From Myxococcus fulvus (GTDB taxonomy: Bacteria; Myxococcota; Myxococcia; Myxococcales; Myxococcaceae): 64,000 nucleotides of DNA. A model generated the notes under the pieces. It had not been told where the DNA came from and made no database searches. It saw only the letters and a list, made by a program, of their open reading frames with translations. The position numbers were made by a program, and so were the translations under genes. The DNA is taken from assembly GCF_900111765.1 (NCBI RefSeq), contig NZ_FOIB01000002.1, positions 868,001 through 932,000 on the forward strand, written 5' to 3'. Of the stretch, positions 59,244-64,000 are shown one piece after another; position 1 is the stretch's first letter, and the number at the start of each line of letters is the position of its first letter.

Positions 59244-60055
59244 GCTGGTGGAATCGCTTCTCGTCTCAGGCCGCCCCAGGGACGCTGGACCGCATCATGA
59301 AGCGCAAGCGCGCGGAGATTGAGGCGTTCACTCCCACCGCGACGTCTCCCAATCCCGCGCCACGAGACTTCGTGGGGGCCCTGCTGCAACGGCCCTCCGG
59401 GCGTCCCGTGAGCGTCATCGCCGAGGTGAAGCGCAAGAGCCCGTCCGGCGGAGCGTTTCCGCACACGGACGTGGTGGCGGTGGCGCGGGCCTATGAGGCG
59501 GCGGGCGCCAGCGCCATCAGCGTGCTGACGGACGGGCCTGACTTCGGCGGCGCGATGGGGGACCTGGTCGCGGTGCGCGCCGCGGTGTCGGTGCCGGTGC
59601 TGCGCAAGGACTTCCTCGTCTCGGCGTATGAGGTGGAGAGGAGCGGGCAGTTCGGCGCGGACGCGGTGCTGCTCATCGCTGACGCGCTGGAGGACAGCGA
59701 GCTGCGCGAGATGCTGGACGCGGCGCGCGAGTCGCGGGTCGCCGCGCTGGTGGAGGCGCACACGGAGGCGCACGCCGAGCGGGCCCTGGCGGCGGGCGCG
59801 GAGCTGGTGGGCATCAACAACCGGGACCTGGCCACGTTGAAGACGGACGTGGGCACCGCGTTGCGGGTGATGCCCGGGCTGCGCTCGAGGGCGCGTGTGT
59901 TGGTCGCGGAGAGCGGGCTCAAGTCGGTGACGGACCTCATCGCCGCGCGCGAGGCCGGCGCCGACGCGGTGCTGGTGGGCGAGTCGCTCTTGCGTGACGC
60001 GGAGCCAGGACGGGCGCTCGCGCGGCTGCTCGGAGAGGACGGCCCGCAGCCGTGA
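59240..60055 (+). CDS. trpC: Indole-3-glycerol-phosphate synthase
   Basis: A 271-residue TIM-barrel enzyme that closes the indole ring. The early block VIAEVKRKSPSGG carries the catalytic Lys, LRKDFLVSAYEV the second, and GINNRDLATLKTDV, LVAESGL and ADAVLVGESLL follow in normal order. It is not fused to TrpF. ATG overlaps the trpD stop; its own stop overlaps the trpF GTG. Confidence 0.95.
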   Translation: MSWWNRFSSQAAPGTLDRIMKRKRAEIEAFTPTATSPNPAPRDFVGALLQRPSGRPVSVIAEVKRKSPSGGAFPHTDVVAVARAYEAAGASAISVLTDGPDFGGAMGDLVAVRAAVSVPVLRKDFLVSAYEVERSGQFGADAVLLIADALEDSELREMLDAARESRVAALVEAHTEAHAERALAAGAELVGINNRDLATLKTDVGTALRVMPGLRSRARVLVAESGLKSVTDLIAAREAGADAVLVGESLLRDAEPGRALARLLGEDGPQP

Positions 60056-60690
60056 GTGTCCGGGTGAAGGTGTGTGGCGTGACGCGGCTCGAGGATGCTC
60101 GGGCCGCGTGGGACGCGGGCGTGGACGCGCTGGGGCTCAACTTCTATCCGCCCTCCCCCCGATATCTGGACCTGGCCACGGCGGCGCGACTCGGGCGCAC
60201 GCGGCCCCCGCTGGGCACTTTGATTGGGGTGTTCGTCAACGCGGCGCCGGAGGACATCCGGCGGGCGGTGACGGAGTGTGGCCTCACGGCCGTGCAGCTC
60301 CATGGGGACGAGCCACCGGAGGCCTGCTCGGGGTTCGGGGTGCCGGTCATCAAGGCGCTGCGGGTGCGCGGCGCGGATGACGTGGCGCGGGCGCGGGCGT
60401 ACGTGGGAGTGGGCGACGTGACGGGGCTGCTGCTGGACGGAGCGGCGCCGGGGTACGGCGGTGGGGGCGTGGGCTTCGACTGGTCGCTGGTGGCGGGAGT
60501 GTCGGGCAGCGGCGTGCCGGTGTTGGTTGCGGGAGGACTGAAGCCTTCCAACGTGGCGGAGGCGGTGCGCGCGACGCGGCCTTACGGAGTGGATGTGGCC
60601 AGTGGGGTGGAGTCGGCCCCGGGCATCAAGGACATGGACGCGGTGCGCGCCTTCGTGCGGGCCGCGAAGTCCATCAACCTCTGGGAGTGA
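60052..60690 (+). CDS. trpF: Phosphoribosylanthranilate isomerase
   Basis: A 212-residue TIM-barrel enzyme for the Amadori rearrangement. The catalytic Cys lies in [11 protein letters not shown], the general-acid Asp in [37 protein letters not shown] closes the phosphate site. Start is GTG in a GTGA overlap with trpC. Confidence 0.94.
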   Translation: MSVRVKVCGVTRLEDARAAWDAGVDALGLNFYPPSPRYLDLATAARLGRTRPPLGTLIGVFVNAAPEDIRRAVTECGLTAVQLHGDEPPEACSGFGVPVIKALRVRGADDVARARAYVGVGDVTGLLLDGAAPGYGGGGVGFDWSLVAGVSGSGVPVLVAGGLKPSNVAEAVRATRPYGVDVASGVESAPGIKDMDAVRAFVRAAKSINLWE

Positions 60691-60695
60691 CAGGG

Positions 60696-61901
60696 ATGAA
60701 CACGGAGACTTCCACCGGCCGCTTCGGGCGCTTCGGTGGGCGCTACGTGCCGGAGACGCTCGTCCCGGCGCTGATGGAGTTGGAAGCGGCGTACACGGCC
60801 GCCAGGGCGGACCCGACGTTCGACGCCGAGGTGGCGCGGGTGCTGCGTGAGTTCGTGGGTCGGCCCACGACGCTGACGCCGGCGCGCAGGCTCACCGAGG
60901 CGTGGGGCGGCGCGAACGTGTGGCTCAAGCGCGAGGACCTGGCGCACACGGGGGCGCACAAGATCAACAACACCGTGGGGCAGGTGCTGCTCGCGAAGCG
61001 GATGGGCAAGAAGCGCATCATCGCGGAGACGGGCGCGGGCCAGCACGGCGTCGCGACGGCCACCGCGTGCGCGCTCTTCGGGCTGCCGTGCGAGGTGTAC
61101 ATGGGCGCGCTGGACGTGGAGCGGCAGGCGCTCAACGTCTTCCGGATGCGGGCGCTCGGCGCGGTGGTGCGGCCGGTGGAGTCGGGCTCGCGGACGCTGA
61201 AGGACGCGATGAACGAGGCGATGCGCACATGGGTGTCGCAGGTCTCGGACACGCACTACGTCATCGGCAGCGCGGCGGGGCCGCACCCGTATCCGACGGT
61301 GGTGCGCGACTTCCAGTCCATCATCGGGAAGGAGCTGCGCACGCAGGCGATGGCGGCGTTCGGCCAGCTGCCGGATGCGATTGTCGCGTGTGTGGGTGGC
61401 GGCTCGAATGCGATTGGCGTGCTGCATCCGTTCATCGGGGACGCGAGCGTGCGGCTCATCGGCGTGGAGGCGGGTGGGCATGGGCTGGACTCGGGCCAGC
61501 ACGGGGCGTCGTTGACGCTGGGGACGGAGGGCGTGTTGCACGGCTCGCGCTCGTTGGTGCTCCAGGACGCGGACGGACAGATTCAGGAGGCGCACAGCAT
61601 CAGCGCGGGCCTGGACTATCCGGGTGTGGGGCCGGAGCTGGCACACCTGGCGAAGATTGGACGGATGGAGGTGCGCACGGCGACGGACGACGAGGCGTTG
61701 GCGTCGTTCTACGAGGTGGCGCGCATGGAGGGCATCCTCCCGGCGCTGGAGACGTCGCATGCGTTCGCGCGAGGCAAGGAGCTGGCGCGGGAGTTGGGGG
61801 CGGGCAAGTACCTGGTCATCAACTGCTCGGGTCGAGGGGACAAGGACGTCGCGACGATTTCGGCGCGCGGGGTTCCGCCGGCGGTGGGGGTGAAGGCGTG
61901 A
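60696..61901 (+). CDS. trpB: Tryptophan synthase beta subunit
   Basis: A 401-residue PLP enzyme that couples indole with serine. PLP Lys is in [15 protein letters not shown] (Lys of AHKIN), and [17 protein letters not shown], the GGGSNAIG phosphate loop and the C-terminal CSGRGDKD are intact. The ATG at 60696 is chosen because GGGAG sits nine bases upstream; a GTG at 60687 overlaps the trpF stop but has no room for a site. Its stop overlaps the trpA GTG. Confidence 0.95.
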   Translation: MNTETSTGRFGRFGGRYVPETLVPALMELEAAYTAARADPTFDAEVARVLREFVGRPTTLTPARRLTEAWGGANVWLKREDLAHTGAHKINNTVGQVLLAKRMGKKRIIAETGAGQHGVATATACALFGLPCEVYMGALDVERQALNVFRMRALGAVVRPVESGSRTLKDAMNEAMRTWVSQVSDTHYVIGSAAGPHPYPTVVRDFQSIIGKELRTQAMAAFGQLPDAIVACVGGGSNAIGVLHPFIGDASVRLIGVEAGGHGLDSGQHGASLTLGTEGVLHGSRSLVLQDADGQIQEAHSISAGLDYPGVGPELAHLAKIGRMEVRTATDDEALASFYEVARMEGILPALETSHAFARGKELARELGAGKYLVINCSGRGDKDVATISARGVPPAVGVKA

Positions 61902-62689
61902 GCGGCGAAATCGCGAAGGCGTTCGCGCGGGCGAAGGCTCGGGGAGAGGGAGCGCTGGTGGCGTACGGGATGGCGGGAGACCCTGACCTGGCGCGCTCGG
62001 TGGATGTCTTCACCGCGATGGTGGAGGGAGGCGCGGACATCCTCGAGGTGGGCGTGGCGTTCAGCGACCCCATCGCGGACGGGCCGGTCATCCAGGGTGC
62101 ATCGGAGCGCGCGTTGAAGGCGGGCTCCACGCTCAAGCGGGTGCTCGACGAGGTGGTGCCGGAGGTTCATCGGCGCTGCCCGGAGACACCGCTGGTCATC
62201 ATGACGTACGTGAACGTCATCATGGCGATGGGCGAGGAGCGGTTCGCGAAGCTGGCGCGGGAGCGCGGTGTGTCGGGAGCCATCCTGCCGGACCTTCCGC
62301 CCGAGGAGAGCGAGGCGTTGCGAGCCACGTTCGACGCTGCGGGCGTGGACCTGATTCCGCTGTGTGCGCCGACGACCCCGCGTGCGCGAGCCGAAGCCAT
62401 CGCGAAGGACGGGCGCGGCTTCGTGTACTGCGTGTCAGTGGCGGGAGTGACGGGCATGCGCGCGGAGCTGCCGCCGGACCTGTCACAGCGGTTGGACCTG
62501 GTGCGCAAGGCGTCGCCGGTGCCGGTGGTCGCGGGCTTCGGCATCTCCAGCGCGGAGCAGGCGCGGACGCTGTCGGCGCACGCGGACGGCGTGGTGGTGG
62601 GCAGCGCGCTCGTCCGGGCCGCGCACTCGGATGGACCGCAGGCCGTCAAGGCGCTGTGCGCGGACATCAAGCGTGGCTTGAAGCGCTGA
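61898..62689 (+). CDS. trpA: Tryptophan synthase alpha subunit
   Basis: A 263-residue TIM-barrel enzyme that splits indole-3-glycerol phosphate. Catalytic Glu in [18 protein letters not shown] and Asp in the same block are present, with LPDLPPEES and the [10 protein letters not shown] phosphate site. GTG start overlaps the trpB stop. It is the last gene of the operon. Confidence 0.95.
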   Translation: MSGEIAKAFARAKARGEGALVAYGMAGDPDLARSVDVFTAMVEGGADILEVGVAFSDPIADGPVIQGASERALKAGSTLKRVLDEVVPEVHRRCPETPLVIMTYVNVIMAMGEERFAKLARERGVSGAILPDLPPEESEALRATFDAAGVDLIPLCAPTTPRARAEAIAKDGRGFVYCVSVAGVTGMRAELPPDLSQRLDLVRKASPVPVVAGFGISSAEQARTLSAHADGVVVGSALVRAAHSDGPQAVKALCADIKRGLKR

Positions 62690-62696
62690 GGTCGAG

Positions 62697-62721
62697 CGGG
62701 CACGGACGCGTTGCGTGCCCG
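62697..62721 (+). terminator. Hairpin terminator after trpA
   Basis: Perfect eight-base arms CGGGCACG and CGTGCCCG around a nine-base loop, eight bases after the trpA stop. No U-run follows. Confidence 0.6.
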
Positions 62722-62814
62722 TGCACCCCGCGTGATGAGGTCATGATGCTTCCGTGAGGAAGCCGACCCTGCGTCATCGCTTTCATGTGCGCTCTTTCAT
62801 CGAAGGAGCGACAC

Positions 62815-63372
62815 ATGCGTGGCACCCCATGGATGGTGAGTGGGCTTCTCGTGGCGATGGTGACCAGCCCCTGCCTCGCAGGGGAGCAGTGGCGTCCTCA
62901 ACAGGAGTTCTCACCTGAGTGTCTGCTCGACGCCTCCCATGGAGCCGTGAAGCTCCGTTTCGCCCAGGCGCATTGCTACGGAGGCAATCACGGATGGCTC
63001 TCGCTGACTCAGACTCCTATCGCGTCACGCATTGAGGGGCACTTCAGCGAGTCTCGCTATACAAGCCTCAACGTTTCATCACGGGTCGTCTCGCCGTTCG
63101 TCTCGCAGCAGATGTTCCGAGCCCTGGTGGACGGAGCACTCCACCGGGAAGGCGACCCGAAATGCCAACCCTGGACGTGGAACTACGTCGTCACGCTCGA
63201 GTGGACCTGCGACACGAGAGAGCCTGCCGCATGGCAGGCGGCTACTTTCCATGGGCAGATATGCGACGACGCTGAGTTCCCCAACTTGCCCACCTCCGAC
63301 CCACGCCATGCAACTACCGCCCAACACCTCTATCGCATCGCGCACCTGATGCTCCGTGAGGCGCTCCGCTGA
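62815..63372 (+). CDS. Small exported protein of unknown function
   Basis: A 185-residue protein with signal peptide MVSGLLVAMVTSPCLAG; the Cys before the signal end is not in a clear lipobox. The mature part has six to seven Cys that may pair in disulfides, and no domain I know. The ATG at 62815 has an AAGGAG site. Codon use is a little less GC-rich than in the trp genes. It overlaps the next gene by one base (TGATG), so the two are probably a pair. Confidence 0.65.
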   Translation: MRGTPWMVSGLLVAMVTSPCLAGEQWRPQQEFSPECLLDASHGAVKLRFAQAHCYGGNHGWLSLTQTPIASRIEGHFSESRYTSLNVSSRVVSPFVSQQMFRALVDGALHREGDPKCQPWTWNYVVTLEWTCDTREPAAWQAATFHGQICDDAEFPNLPTSDPRHATTAQHLYRIAHLMLREALR

Positions 63373-64000
63373 TGAAGGCACCACGCGGATGGAGCATCCA
63401 CGCAGTGTTGGCACTGATGCTCCTGTTAGCAGGGGCCGGCTCCCGCGCCGAGGAGACACCGCTCCCTCTCGTGGACCTCGGGGTCAGGGAGTTCGACATC
63501 CAGGGTCCCATCACCTTCGCTCGGCGTACCGACGACGACTGGTGGGCCCTCGCGTTTCACAGAAAGCCGGCTCCGGACGGGATTGACGAGCGGGCACGCG
63601 TCTTCCGCAGCACGGACAAGGGACTCACCTGGCGAGAAGACAGGGAGGCCGCCTCGGCAATCCGCGCGCCCACGAGCCTCCTCTCCTCGGCTTCGCCTCG
63701 CTTCGAGTTCCTCATCTGGTACACCCCCAGCGTCGGAATCATCGCGGGCGACCTCGGGAACCATGTGTTCCGTACCTCGGATGGTGGCCGCACGTGGAAG
63801 AAGATCACTCTTACGAAGCCCCTCTCACTCCGTGCGATGGCGCGCGTGGGGCAACGCACCTGGCTCTGCGGAGTCGGTGACACCCTTCTCATCAGCAACA
63901 CCCAAGGCGCCGAGTGGCGAGAGCTCTCCAGCCTTCCATTCCAGAGCATCACCAACCGGTGCGAATCCCTCTCCTTCCGAGACGAAAACCACGGCTGGGT
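63372..64000 (+). CDS. Exported Asp-box beta-propeller protein (partial, cut by window end)
   Basis: Open to the right edge, with about 209 residues visible. Signal peptide HAVLALMLLLAGAGSRA, then repeats with the Asp-box pattern (RSTDKGLTW, RTSDGGRTW, SNTQGAEW) as in sialidase, Ycf48-like and photosystem-assembly propellers. No catalytic residues can be judged. The ATG at 63372 shares its first base with the stop of the upstream gene. Confidence 0.72.
   Translation, partial: MKAPRGWSIHAVLALMLLLAGAGSRAEETPLPLVDLGVREFDIQGPITFARRTDDDWWALAFHRKPAPDGIDERARVFRSTDKGLTWREDREAASAIRAPTSLLSSASPRFEFLIWYTPSVGIIAGDLGNHVFRTSDGGRTWKKITLTKPLSLRAMARVGQRTWLCGVGDTLLISNTQGAEWRELSSLPFQSITNRCESLSFRDENHGW

Overview
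The window reads as a piece of the chromosome of a myxobacterium, most likely family Myxococcaceae. The support is: very high GC with strong third-position bias, frequent GTG starts, a DUF2378 (TIGR02265) protein of a family known almost only from Myxococcales, a complete chemosensory operon with a hybrid kinase, a eukaryotic-type Ser/Thr kinase next to a TonB receptor that carries an N-terminal TPR, and many secreted or outer-membrane proteins. The genus cannot be fixed from sequence alone. I see no rRNA, tRNA, insertion sequence, prophage or CRISPR array. Genes are tightly packed and most are ordinary chromosomal genes.

Layout. 1-12.6 kb: start of an oxidoreductase (cut by the left edge), a PlsC-type acyltransferase, a THUMP/RlmL-type RNA methyltransferase, a C-terminally anchored exported protein, a secreted matrixin protease, an APC permease, an RluA-type pseudouridine synthase with a long coiled-coil extension, a Methyltransf_32 protein and NfuA, then DUF2378, a small unknown protein and a FemAB-like acyltransferase. 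12.6-15.3 kb: clpS-clpA, ending in a strong hairpin. 15.3-23.3 kb (minus strand): a tightly coupled chemosensory operon: CheY-like regulator, REC-CheW, CheR with C-terminal extension, CheW, CheA-REC, CheB and a transmembrane MCP. Its core order resembles Wsp/ACF-type pathways. 23.5-29.1 kb: fabI, divergent from sucA-sucB, then a cold-shock gene. 29.2-41 kb: S9 peptidase, a UPF0489 arginase-like protein, an Omp85-type outer-membrane protein, a CDF metal exporter with DUF3703, two unlike sulfotransferases tail to tail, an MFS exporter divergent from an HxlR regulator with a perfect palindrome between them, OsmC, and a BtuF-like binding protein.

41-47.3 kb: an overlapping cassette of membrane Ser/Thr kinase, TPR-TonB receptor and lipoprotein, followed by a single-domain response regulator. 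47.3-52.5 kb: an operon of a CrtW-type carotenoid ketolase with msrP and msrQ, an M49-type peptidase and a secreted protein with two CBM21-like modules. 52.6-57 kb: htpG, a protein with a histone H1-like Lys/Ala/Arg tail, and an FAD amine-oxidase-family protein. 57.2-62.7 kb: an aromatic amino-acid operon, DAHP synthase-trpD-trpC-trpF-trpB-trpA, with almost every junction overlapping and no trpE or trpG in the window. 62.8-64 kb: two small exported proteins, the second an Asp-box beta-propeller protein cut by the right edge.

The most interesting items are the kinase/TPR-TonB receptor/lipoprotein cassette, the CrtW-MsrP-MsrQ operon, the H1-tailed protein and the Wsp-like chemosensory operon without a visible diguanylate cyclase. 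No single locus stands out as clearly a new defence or mobile system. All functions are inferred from reading the proteins; no database search was run.
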